NCBI RefSeq assembly: GCF_947258575.1
Contig: NZ_CAMYIV010000005.1
Span: 276,660 to 340,659, forward strand
Length of the DNA stretch: 64,000 bases
DNA from: an uncultured Alcanivorax sp.
GTDB lineage: Bacteria; Pseudomonadota; Gammaproteobacteria; Pseudomonadales; Alcanivoracaceae
Direction of reading: 5' to 3'
The notes under the pieces were generated by a model. It worked only from the letters and a program-made list of their open reading frames with translations. It made no database searches and was not told the origin of the DNA. Positions within the stretch are counted from its first letter, which is position 1. Every line of letters begins with the position of its first letter. Below are positions 17,529 to 27,503 of this stretch, piece after piece. Position numbers and translations under genes: made by a program.

Positions 17529-18317
17529 TTATTCGCCGCAGGCGCGGCGTGCTTTTTCCACGTTCTCCCGCAGGTGCTGCGGGTTGATGGTGCCGGCAAT
17601 AATACTGCCGACGCCGGGGGTGCCAAGGATCTTGTTCATGCTTTCCTGCACCGGGTCCTTTCCCTGGTTGTGCAGGTGGCCGCTGGCAAAAGCTTTCTTG
17701 ATCAGGATGCCCTTGTTCCGGGCGGCGGCGTGTTCGATCACCGGTAGCTCTTCATCATGGGCCAGGTTGTAGGTGACCATGGCCACGTCTGCCTGGTTGA
17801 GGGTGTCGATACCGCCGGCCACGGTCTTGCTGGACATGCCGGTGGCGCGGATCAGGCCGTCTTTTTTCAGATCGTTGAGGGCATCCAGGGTGCCCATGTT
17901 GAGGACGTCCAGATCGTTGCCGTCGGAATGCACCAGCACACAATCCAGGTAGTCGGTATTGAGTCGCTTGAGGCTGCGTTCCACCGAGGTGCGTACATGT
18001 TCCGGGGAGAAATCGAAGTGGCTGTCGCCGCTGTCGTTGTCGAACTCCTCGCCCACCTTGGTAACGATGACCCAGTGCTGGCGATCGCGGAGCAGTTGTC
18101 CCAGGCGCTCTTCGCTGCGGCCATAGGCCGGTGCGGTGTCGATCAGGTTCAGGCCCAGGTCCCGGGACCGGGCGATCAATTCCACCACCGACTTGTCATC
18201 GGGAATGGTGAAGGCGCTGGGGTATTTCACGCCCTTGTCGCGGCCGATCTTTACCGTGCCAAGGCCGAGAGCGCTGACGGTTAACCCTGTGTTGCCCAGC
18301 GGGCGCATGAAGGACAT
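17529..18317 (-). CDS. Aldo/keto reductase
   Basis: The 262-residue protein is a TIM-barrel NADPH-dependent aldo/keto reductase. It starts RPLGNTGLTVSALGLGTVKIG, has IDTAPAYGRSEERLG (about 58-72, with catalytic Asp and Tyr) and DYLDCVLVHSDG (about 115-126, catalytic His), and near the C-terminus GSIIAGTINPQHLRENV for cofactor binding. The substrate is unknown. ATG 18315-18317 is chosen because AGGAG lies seven bases upstream; a longer frame reaches into a palindromic repeat and is rejected. Confidence 0.88.
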   Translation of the reverse strand: MSFMRPLGNTGLTVSALGLGTVKIGRDKGVKYPSAFTIPDDKSVVELIARSRDLGLNLIDTAPAYGRSEERLGQLLRDRQHWVIVTKVGEEFDNDSGDSHFDFSPEHVRTSVERSLKRLNTDYLDCVLVHSDGNDLDVLNMGTLDALNDLKKDGLIRATGMSSKTVAGGIDTLNQADVAMVTYNLAHDEELPVIEHAAARNKGILIKKAFASGHLHNQGKDPVQESMNKILGTPGVGSIIAGTINPQHLRENVEKARRACGE

Positions 18318-18340
18318 GAAGTCTCCTGAAACATTCTCGC

Positions 18341-18421
18341 TGTAGGAGCGCCGCTTGAGGCGCGAATTGTACTTGGGAAAGCCGTCGCAAGCAGGTTCGC
18401 GCCTCAAGCGGCGCTCCTGCA
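18341..18421. repeat. REP-like inverted repeat with 26-bp arms
   Basis: The arm at 18341-18366 begins TGTAGGAGCGCC and is inverted at 18396-18421 with one mismatch in 26. The loop is 29 bases. The sequence resembles the TGTAGGAGCGG REP repeats of Pseudomonas. It lies between the FAD oxidoreductase and aldo/keto reductase genes; a single degraded copy is at 54741. Confidence 0.8.
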
Positions 18422-18427
18422 GGGGGA

Positions 18428-19621
18428 TCAAAAACAGCGGTGCCAGTACGGCACGCCCATGGGCGCCTGTTCCAGCGCTGCCGGTACCGTTAGCGGTGTC
18501 CCCGGTTCCAGGCCGCTTTCTTTGACCAACGCCATCACTCTGTCGCCCAGATCCGGGGCCAGGGTGAGTTTGGTGGGCCAGGCGACGATCAGGTTGTGAT
18601 CGCGGTGGGCGTAGGCGTTGTCCGGTTTTACCAGCGCCTGTTGTTTCGGTTCGGCGCGGGTCACGTTGAGGACAGCGAATTCGGCCTGGCTGAAATCGAG
18701 CCAGGGAAACAACTGCTTCATTTCGTCTCGGCCGGCGGCCAGTTGTTCCTGGTCACTGCGTTCCACGCCCCGCTCGGCCAGGTCGCCGCCCAGATACCAG
18801 ACCACCTTGCCATCCGGGCAGTCATGGGTGGTCACGGTGAGCACCGGCTTGTTGCTGGTGCCGACGCAGTGGGCGTAAAGGCGGTGGCCCAGGTCGTGTT
18901 TCACCAGCAACATTTTCAGCGGCCGTAACTGGCTGTGTTCCTCGGGCAGCAGGTGGGCCTGATGGGCGCCGTCCAGCAGTGCCGGGTTGCCATTGCCGGC
19001 GGACAGGATGGTCAGGGCCGGTTCGATACGCTGGCCATTGACGGTTACCGCCTTCAGCCCTTGCTCTCCCCATTCCAGAGAATCGCGTTCCATATCGAAG
19101 GCCAGCAGGCGTTCACGCACCGGCGCGGCCAGGGTGTCGATCAATGATTCGGTGTTGATGACCAGATCATCCAGCTTGTAGACATTGCCCTTGAAGGCCT
19201 TGTCCGCCAGCGCGGAAGGGAAATGCTCCCGCTTCAGTTTTTCGATGCGCCCACGCAGCATCTTGCTGGCGAAGAAGTTGGTCATGCGCGAGGCCACGGA
19301 ACCACTGGACCACATGTGCTGGGTATCGCTGAGCACTTGCAGCTGGCGCAGGTCCACCGGATCGTCGCCGGCCATGGCCGCACGCCAGCGGTCCGGCATG
19401 GTGGCAATGGATTCCGATTCACTGGACAGGTTGCCGCCCAGGGCATACTTGAGGCCGCCGTGAATAATGCCCTGGCTGGCCAGGGTCTGGTCGCCGCCCA
19501 GGGTGTCGGTTTCAAGCAGCAGGCACTGGTATCCGGCCGCGTTGAGCCGGTTGATCAGCCACAGGCCGGCAATGCCGCCGCCGAAGATCAGAATGTCGGG
19601 TTTCAGAGGGGAGTGACTCAT
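18428..19621 (-). CDS. FAD-dependent oxidoreductase (DAO family)
   Basis: The 397-residue protein has an N-terminal FAD dinucleotide motif (ILIFGGGIAGLWLINRLNAAG, about 10-30), a following LLLETDTLGGDQTLASQG segment, and the fold of the D-amino-acid oxidase/glycerol-3-phosphate dehydrogenase superfamily. A cytosolic flavoprotein oxidising a C-H bond next to N or O is expected, but the substrate is not evident. It is divergent from waaA and followed by a REP-like repeat and the aldo/keto reductase gene. Confidence 0.8.
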   Translation of the reverse strand: MSHSPLKPDILIFGGGIAGLWLINRLNAAGYQCLLLETDTLGGDQTLASQGIIHGGLKYALGGNLSSESESIATMPDRWRAAMAGDDPVDLRQLQVLSDTQHMWSSGSVASRMTNFFASKMLRGRIEKLKREHFPSALADKAFKGNVYKLDDLVINTESLIDTLAAPVRERLLAFDMERDSLEWGEQGLKAVTVNGQRIEPALTILSAGNGNPALLDGAHQAHLLPEEHSQLRPLKMLLVKHDLGHRLYAHCVGTSNKPVLTVTTHDCPDGKVVWYLGGDLAERGVERSDQEQLAAGRDEMKQLFPWLDFSQAEFAVLNVTRAEPKQQALVKPDNAYAHRDHNLIVAWPTKLTLAPDLGDRVMALVKESGLEPGTPLTVPAALEQAPMGVPYWHRCF

Positions 19622-19757
19622 GGCTCACCATCAGAGAAAGTTGCCGCTATGCTAGCATAGGCTGCGCTGCGGGCACGCAAGCAGGCAACAGGCATTACCC
19701 TGCTTTTCCTGTAGCGTTATGCATGCAAGCAGTCCTCACACCGAGACAAGAGCGCCT

Positions 19758-21029
19758 ATGCAAACCCTTTACTCCTTTCTTTGGTATTTACTGCTCCCGT
19801 TACTGTTTTTGCGCCTTTGGCTGCGCGGTCGGCAGGCGCCGGCCTATCGTCAGCGCTGGAAGGAACGCATGGCCTGGGGGTATCGCCCCGGCACCCTGAA
19901 AAACAGCATCTGGGTGCATGCGGTGTCGGTGGGGGAAACCCTGGCGGCAGTGCCGATGATCGAGCGGTTGCTGGCGGATTATCCGGATACGCCATTGCTG
20001 GTGACCACGACGACACCCACCGGTTCGGAGCGGGTGAAAGCCCTGTTCGGAGATCGGGTGACCCATGTCTATTGCCCCTGGGAGTTGCCCACTGCGCTGA
20101 ACCGTTTTCTGCGAGCGTTTGATCCGAAAACGGTGATCGTGCTGGAAACCGAATTGTGGCCCAACCTGTGTGCAGCGGTGAAACGTCACGGCGCCAAGCT
20201 GATGCTGATGAACGGGCGCTTGTCGGAAAAAAGCTACCGGGGCTACAGCAAGCTTCCCCGCCTGGTGCGACCGATGATGGCGCGGTTCGATGCCCTGGCG
20301 GTGCAGACCCCGGTGGAACGGGAGCGTTATATCGCCCTGGGGGCCTGGCCGGAACGGGTCCATGCCATCGGCAGCGTGAAATTCGACATGAGCCTGGACG
20401 ATACGGTCCGGCAGGCGGCGGCGAGTTTGCGGGCGGAAATTGGCGAGCGCCCGGTATGGATCGCTGCCAGTACGCACCCTGGCGAGGATGAGCCTGTACT
20501 GGTAGCCCACCAGGCATTGCTGCAAGTGCTGCCCAATGCGCTGCTGGTGCTGGTGCCCCGGCATCCGGAACGGTTCGACAGCGTGGCGCAGTTGATTCGC
20601 CAGCAGGGGCTCGCGCTGGCCCGGCGCAGCAGGCAAGAGGCAATCTCGGCCGACACCGGGGTTTACCTGGCCGATACCATGGGCGAACTGCTGATGCTGT
20701 TCGGTGTGGCGGATGTGGCGTTTGTCGGTGGTTCGCTGGTGCCGGTGGGCGGGCACAATCTGCTGGAGCCGGCCGGCTGGGGCAAGCCGGTCGTTACCGG
20801 GCCGCACCTGCACAACTTTACCGCCATCGCCGGGCTGCTGGATGATGCCGATGCCCTGGCCCTGGTGGACAATGCGGATGCCCTGGCGATTGCCTTGCAG
20901 GCCCTGTTCCGATATCCGGATCAACGCCAGCGTCAGGGGCAGGCGGCCGCAGCGGTGGTGGAAGCCAATCGTGGGGCGCTGGAGAAAGGGCTTGAACTGA
21001 TTAGTGAACAGTTAACAGTGAATAGTTAA
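19758..21029 (+). CDS. waaA: 3-deoxy-D-manno-octulosonic acid (Kdo) transferase
   Basis: The 423-residue protein transfers Kdo from CMP-Kdo to lipid A precursor at the inner membrane, an essential step in lipopolysaccharide core synthesis. It has an N-terminal membrane anchor (SFLWYLLLPLLFLRLWLRG), the family motifs IWVHAVSVGETLAAVP and LETELWPNL, and the GT-B C-terminal sugar-nucleotide site (FVGGSLVPVGGHNLLEPAGW). ATG 19758 begins MQTLYSF; an earlier in-frame ATG at 19719 adds a hydrophilic leader. The final residues (SEQLTVNS) and stop codon fall inside a heptad repeat array. Confidence 0.95.
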   Translation: MQTLYSFLWYLLLPLLFLRLWLRGRQAPAYRQRWKERMAWGYRPGTLKNSIWVHAVSVGETLAAVPMIERLLADYPDTPLLVTTTTPTGSERVKALFGDRVTHVYCPWELPTALNRFLRAFDPKTVIVLETELWPNLCAAVKRHGAKLMLMNGRLSEKSYRGYSKLPRLVRPMMARFDALAVQTPVERERYIALGAWPERVHAIGSVKFDMSLDDTVRQAAASLRAEIGERPVWIAASTHPGEDEPVLVAHQALLQVLPNALLVLVPRHPERFDSVAQLIRQQGLALARRSRQEAISADTGVYLADTMGELLMLFGVADVAFVGGSLVPVGGHNLLEPAGWGKPVVTGPHLHNFTAIAGLLDDADALALVDNADALAIALQALFRYPDQRQRQGQAAAAVVEANRGALEKGLELISEQLTVNS

Positions 21030-21145
21030 CAGCGACGCGAAAGGACTTTTACAGCATTAAACGCAAGAGGCCGCGCCCAGTGTATGGGCGCGGCCTCTTG
21101 GCTTTCAGAGAATGGTTGCGCTCACACGCGCAACTATTCACTGCT
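21003..21145. repeat. Heptad inverted-array element, unit AGTKAAY, with GC hairpin core
   Basis: Four units (AGTGAAC, AGTTAAC, AGTGAAT, AGTTAAC) fill 21003-21030 and end in AGCGACGCG. The right arm is shorter: CGCGC then about two degenerate units at 21132-21145. The core holds the hairpin at 21065-21099. The element fills the gap between the convergent waaA and tolC-family genes and contains the waaA stop codon. Confidence 0.8.
21065..21099. terminator. Shared AAGAGGCCGCG hairpin, copy 1
   Basis: AAGAGGCCGCGCCCA (21065-21079) and TGGGCGCGGCCTCTT (21085-21099) form a perfect 15-bp stem with a 5-base loop. It lies between convergent genes, so bidirectional termination is likely, although the flanking T runs are short. 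Four further copies are in the window. Confidence 0.7.
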
Positions 21146-21147
21146 CT

Positions 21148-22554
21148 TCAGTACCGCGCGTCAGGCACCAGCGCGTCGCTGCGGCCTTCCAGGTCCGGCT
21201 GGTAGATGTTCAGGGTGTTGGTGTCCGAGAGCCACTGGTTGATGCCTGCCAGGTCTCCCTGCTGAAGGTCACCGGTGGTGGATTTCAGGGTCAGGGAGTT
21301 GATGATGTAGTCGTAACGGGCGTTGGCGTAGTCGCGTTCGGCGGCGAACAGGGCCTGCTGGGCGTTGAGCACGTCCACCACATTACGGGTACCGACCTCG
21401 TAACCTGACTGGGTAGCTTCCAGGGCCGAGCGGGCGGAGCGGATGGCCTGCTTGCGGGCGCTCACGCGCAGGGCATCGGATTCCACTGTGCGATAGGCAC
21501 TGCGGGCCTGCTGAATGATATCGCGCAGGGCCTGCTGGTACTGGTAGACCGCAGCATCTGCACGCAGAGAGGCTTCCTTGCGGCGGCTGTTCAGGCCGCC
21601 CCCCTGAAACAGAGGCATGGTGACTTCCACGCCGATCTGTTTGGTGTCGCTGTCCGGGTTGACCCCGGTACCAAAGCCTGAGGCGCTATTATCTTCAGGG
21701 ATGGAGTTGGCGTTCTGGTACTGGGCAACAAATTGAACTTGGGGAAGCTGGGCTCCCAACTGGCGTTTGGCCGTTTTTTCTGTCAGTTCGGAATTATACC
21801 GGGCGGCCAGAACCTGGGGGTTTTGGGACTGGGCCTTGTCGATCCAGTCATTCATGTCGGCCGGTTGCGGGCCTTTCATGGGCAGTTCGTCTTTGAGTTC
21901 AGAGAGTGTTTCCCAGCGTTGACCGCTCAGCGATTCCAGCTGATCGCGGGCGATGTCATATTGTTGCTGGGCGACAATCAGGTTCACCCGGGTCAGGTCA
22001 TAGGTGGCCTGGGCTTCTTCCACATCGGTGGCGGGTACCAGTCCCACATCGAAACGTTCCTGGGTCTGTTCCAGTTGCCGGCCGATGGCTTTTTCTTCGG
22101 CCTTGGCGGACACCAAGGTGTCCCAGGCGCGCAGTACACCGAAGTAGCCCTGGGCCACGCGCAGGACAAAATCCTGCCGGGCCTGTTGGAAATTGGCTTG
22201 GGCAATATCGGTGCTCGACTTGGCTTCCTTGTAGCCGTACCAGGCATCCACGCGGAACAACGGCTGCGTCAGTTGCACCGTGGTGGTCTCGGTGCCGAAT
22301 TCCTGGGTGACGCCCAAGTCCTTCAAATCACGCTCTGTGTCATACCGGCCATAAGTGGCGGAGACAGTGGGGAATAATGCCGCACGGCCCTGCACCAGCA
22401 GTTGCTGGTCCGCGTCCCAGCTCATGCGGGCGGCTCGCCAGGTGCCGTCATAGCTCCAGGCGGCGTTGGCGATCTCGACCAGATCGGCGGCGTGGACGGA
22501 ACTGGCCAGTGAGGTCAGCATGAGAACGAGGATCTTGGTTGGGCTGCGCTTCAT
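21148..22554 (-). CDS. tolC: TolC-family outer-membrane channel protein
   Basis: The 468-residue protein has a signal peptide (MKRSPTKILVLMLTSLASSVHA) and the duplicated long coiled-coil plus beta-barrel pattern of TolC. Typical segments are FPTVSATYGRYDTERD, LQARYNSEL-like hairpins and GTRNVVDVLNAQQALFAAERDYANARYDY. TolC trimers form the exit duct for type I secretion and tripartite efflux pumps. No inner-membrane pump or adaptor gene is adjacent, so it probably serves several systems. It is divergent from thiC. Confidence 0.93.
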   Translation of the reverse strand: MKRSPTKILVLMLTSLASSVHAADLVEIANAAWSYDGTWRAARMSWDADQQLLVQGRAALFPTVSATYGRYDTERDLKDLGVTQEFGTETTTVQLTQPLFRVDAWYGYKEAKSSTDIAQANFQQARQDFVLRVAQGYFGVLRAWDTLVSAKAEEKAIGRQLEQTQERFDVGLVPATDVEEAQATYDLTRVNLIVAQQQYDIARDQLESLSGQRWETLSELKDELPMKGPQPADMNDWIDKAQSQNPQVLAARYNSELTEKTAKRQLGAQLPQVQFVAQYQNANSIPEDNSASGFGTGVNPDSDTKQIGVEVTMPLFQGGGLNSRRKEASLRADAAVYQYQQALRDIIQQARSAYRTVESDALRVSARKQAIRSARSALEATQSGYEVGTRNVVDVLNAQQALFAAERDYANARYDYIINSLTLKSTTGDLQQGDLAGINQWLSDTNTLNIYQPDLEGRSDALVPDARY

Positions 22555-22659
22555 TCTGGTGCACTCTTTCCTGGGTGAGTTTGGTCATTATAGTACTGGG
22601 TGGTACAGAAAATTGATACGGCTTCTGTCACACCGGTGTCGCGGTTGTTTGGCCGATAG

Positions 22660-25218
<2,559 letters not shown>

Positions 25219-25222
<4 letters not shown>

Positions 25223-25686
25223 AACGCCGCGATCGCTACCGGCTGGATTTTCGGGCCCTGATGAGCCAGTGCGAGGAAAACTACGCCCGCATGCTGCCGT
25301 TGATGAACGCCATGGGTGAGCGCGACAGCATGGATGTGGAGCTGGGTCACACCCAGCATACTCATACCTTGCAACTGCGGGTGCTGGAACGCTCCCCTTA
25401 TACCACCACCGTACGCCTGGAAGACCAGGAGTTGCTGGATGTGTTGCCGGCCTCACGCCTGACCGTGCGGCTGTATCACGATGCGCGCCTGGCTGAAGTC
25501 ACCGAGGCGCGTCCTTTTCGGCGGGTCAATGCCCGCTATGCCTATCCCAATCGCCATATGCACCAGCGTGATGAAAAAGTGCAGTGGAACCGTTTCCTGG
25601 CCGAGTGGTTGCGCCATGTCCACGACCATGGTCGTGATGCAGGCAACGACTGGCGCCAGCAGGTGACCGGTAATTCCTCAAGGTAG
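25219..25686 (+). CDS. yqiB: YqiB family protein (DUF1249)
   Basis: The 155-residue protein starts MKRRDRYRLDFRALMSQCEE and contains YTTTVRLEDQ and MHQRDEKVQWNRFLAEWL, all typical of the DUF1249/YqiB family. Its biochemical role is unknown. The start ATG overlaps the nudF stop (ATGA at 25219-25222), giving translational coupling. Confidence 0.9.
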
Positions 25687-25778
25687 CTGTAAAGAAATGC
25701 TAACCATGTCCTGATCTTGGACGTCTTTCCTAGAAAAGTGCCATCATCTTGGTTATAAGTGATTCATGAGCGTTGAGG

Positions 25779-25798
25779 GAATGCTCGGGAGAGCATTC
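25779..25798. other. Small hairpin upstream of cpdA
   Basis: GAATGCTC (25779-25786) and GAGCATTC (25791-25798) form a perfect 8-bp stem with a GGGA loop. It lies in the 159-bp yqiB-cpdA gap, about 48 bp before the cpdA start. It could be a terminator remnant, an operator or a leader structure. Confidence 0.5.
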
Positions 25799-25845
25799 GC
25801 TGCCTCCCAAACGGGAATAATAAATCGAGGACGGGAGCGGGGATC

Positions 25846-26652
25846 TTGACGCAGCAGTTGCAGCCCCTTCGAGTGGTGCAGTTATCAGACTGCCATCTGT
25901 TTGCCGATACACAAGGCAAGCTGTTGGGCCTGAATACCCAGTTCAGTCTGGATAAGGTATTGGAGCTGATCCGTGGTGAGCAGCCCAGTCCGGACCTGAT
26001 TCTGGCCACCGGGGATCTGTCCCAGGATGCTTCCTTTGAGTCGTATCAGCGGCTGGAGCAGGCCCTTTCTGCCTTCCCGGCACCGGTATACTGGCTGGAA
26101 GGCAATCACGACAAGCCCGCCCCCATGCTCCAGGCCCTGGATTGCCATCGCGAGCGCATCAGTCCCTGTGTGCTGGAGATCGGCAACTGGACCATCATCA
26201 TGCTCGACTCCACCATCCCCGGTGAAGTCCCTGGCGACCTGTTTGACGAAGACCTGAAATTTCTCGATGACGCCCTGGCCAACGCCCGTGGCGAACATCT
26301 GATGGTATGCCTGCATCACCATCCGGTGCCCATGGAGTGTGCCTGGCTGGACACCCAGGTGGTGGGTAGTGCCGAGCAGTTTTTCGCCGTCATCGACCGC
26401 CACCCCCGTGTGCGCGCCATTATCTGGGGCCATGTGCATCAGGAATATGATGACCTGCGCAACGGCGTACGCCTGCTGGCAGTGCCCAGCACCTGCGTGC
26501 AGTTCAAACCGAAAAGCGAAGACTTCGCCGTCGACGACAGCAACCCGGGCTACCGCTGGCTGGACCTGTACCCGGACGGTCGCATCGACACCGCTGTCAG
26601 CCGGGTGGAGGGGATTACCTTTGAGGTGGACTTCAGCGTCAAGGGATACTGA
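25846..26652 (+). CDS. cpdA: 3',5'-cyclic AMP phosphodiesterase
   Basis: The 268-residue metallophosphoesterase hydrolyses cAMP in the cytosol. The metal-binding motifs are in order: LSDCHLF (about 13-19), ATGDLSQD (about 56), EGNHDKP (about 86), HHHP (about 156) and GHVHQEY (about 196). The start is TTG 25846, preceded by GGGAGCGGGG. Its position between yqiB and yqiA matches the enteric order. A heptad array begins three bases past the stop. Confidence 0.93.
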   Translation: MTQQLQPLRVVQLSDCHLFADTQGKLLGLNTQFSLDKVLELIRGEQPSPDLILATGDLSQDASFESYQRLEQALSAFPAPVYWLEGNHDKPAPMLQALDCHRERISPCVLEIGNWTIIMLDSTIPGEVPGDLFDEDLKFLDDALANARGEHLMVCLHHHPVPMECAWLDTQVVGSAEQFFAVIDRHPRVRAIIWGHVHQEYDDLRNGVRLLAVPSTCVQFKPKSEDFAVDDSNPGYRWLDLYPDGRIDTAVSRVEGITFEVDFSVKGY

Positions 26653-26654
26653 TC

Positions 26655-26807
26655 AGTGAACAGTTAATAGTGAATAGTTAACAGCGAAACCGCTTGACTC
26701 CTCAACCGGGCCTGCCAGCATCATCACTGTTCACTGTTCACTGTTCACTGTTCACTGTTCACTGTTCACTGTTCACTGTTCACTGTTCACTGTTCACTGT
26801 TCACTGT
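26655..26807. repeat. Heptad element with 12 perfect TCACTGT copies
   Basis: The left arm has four units of the AGTKAAY type (26655-26682) ending in AGCGAAACCGC. The right arm is TCACTGT repeated 12 times without a mismatch (26724-26807, 84 bp). TCACTGT arrays are the reverse complement of AGTGAAC arrays in a shifted frame, so the arms are inverted copies of the same unit. The array ends 26 bp before the yqiA start. Confidence 0.95.
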
Positions 26808-26833
26808 TTGATCCTCCGACCTGTTGAATTCCT

Positions 26834-27421
26834 ATGGCTCCAGAAACCTCTCTCATCTATATCCACGGCTTCAACAGTTCCCCGGCGTCCCACAAGGCGA
26901 CCCGGTTGCGAGAGGTGTTTGAGCGTGCCGGTTGTCCGGAGCGGTTGCACGTGCCGGCGCTGCCGGTGGAGCCCAAGGCGGCCATGGCGGAGCTGGATGC
27001 GGTGATTGCCGGGGCCGGTCCGGTGGCGTTGCTGGGCTCATCTCTGGGTGGTTTCTATGCTACCTGGCTGGCCGAGCACCATGATTTGCAGGCGGTAATC
27101 GTAAATCCTGCGGTTCGACCCTGGCGACTACTGGACAAATACACAGGTATCCAGCATAACTATCACACCGGCGAGGCCTGGGAATTCAATCCGGCCTGGC
27201 TGGACGAGCTGAAGCGCTATGAAGTGCCGGCCATCAGCCAGCCGGAAAACCTGCTTCTGCTCACCCAGACCGGCGATGAAACCCTCGATTGGGAAGACGG
27301 CTGGGACTATTACGGGGACTGCCACCGCTATTGCGGCTTGGGTGGCAGCCACGGCTTTGATAACTTTGACGCCTTCATTCCGCTGATACTGCGGTTTTGT
27401 GGTATTGAAATACACGCCTGA
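26834..27421 (+). CDS. yqiA: YqiA-family esterase
   Basis: The 195-residue alpha/beta hydrolase begins LIYIHGFNSSPASHKA and has its nucleophile in LLGSSLGGFYATWLAE (Ser near 65). A C-terminal histidine is in GGSHGFDNFDAF. YqiA of Escherichia coli hydrolyses short acyl esters; the physiological substrate is unknown. The start is ATG 26834, separated from the 12-copy TCACTGT array by 26 bp, so array length could affect its expression. Confidence 0.9.
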   Translation: MAPETSLIYIHGFNSSPASHKATRLREVFERAGCPERLHVPALPVEPKAAMAELDAVIAGAGPVALLGSSLGGFYATWLAEHHDLQAVIVNPAVRPWRLLDKYTGIQHNYHTGEAWEFNPAWLDELKRYEVPAISQPENLLLLTQTGDETLDWEDGWDYYGDCHRYCGLGGSHGFDNFDAFIPLILRFCGIEIHA

Positions 27422-27430
27422 TGCCCGAGG

Positions 27431-27487
27431 CCAGACGCCAGACGCTTGATCCTGCCAAGCGTTCAGCGTCTGGCGTCATGCGTCTGG
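27431..27487. repeat. Heptad inverted-array element, unit CCAGACG
   Basis: Two CCAGACG units (27431-27444) are inverted as three CGTCTGG-type units at 27467-27487, the middle one degenerate. The inner part GCTTG...CAAGC continues the stem. This compact 57-bp element occupies most of the yqiA-parE gap. Confidence 0.8.
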
Positions 27488-27503
27488 CGCTTCTGGAAAA
27501 TCT

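Noticed and set aside
26724..26807. Possible CRISPR array in the tandem repeats (also at 63903-64000)
   Set aside because: The units are 7 bp and contiguous with no spacers, and there are no cas genes in the window.
26694..27005. Open frame translating the TCACTGT array into a repeated FTVHCSL peptide
   Set aside because: A 7-bp repeat is read as a 21-bp codon cycle, giving an artificial repeat protein that then runs out of frame through yqiA; there is no ribosome site.
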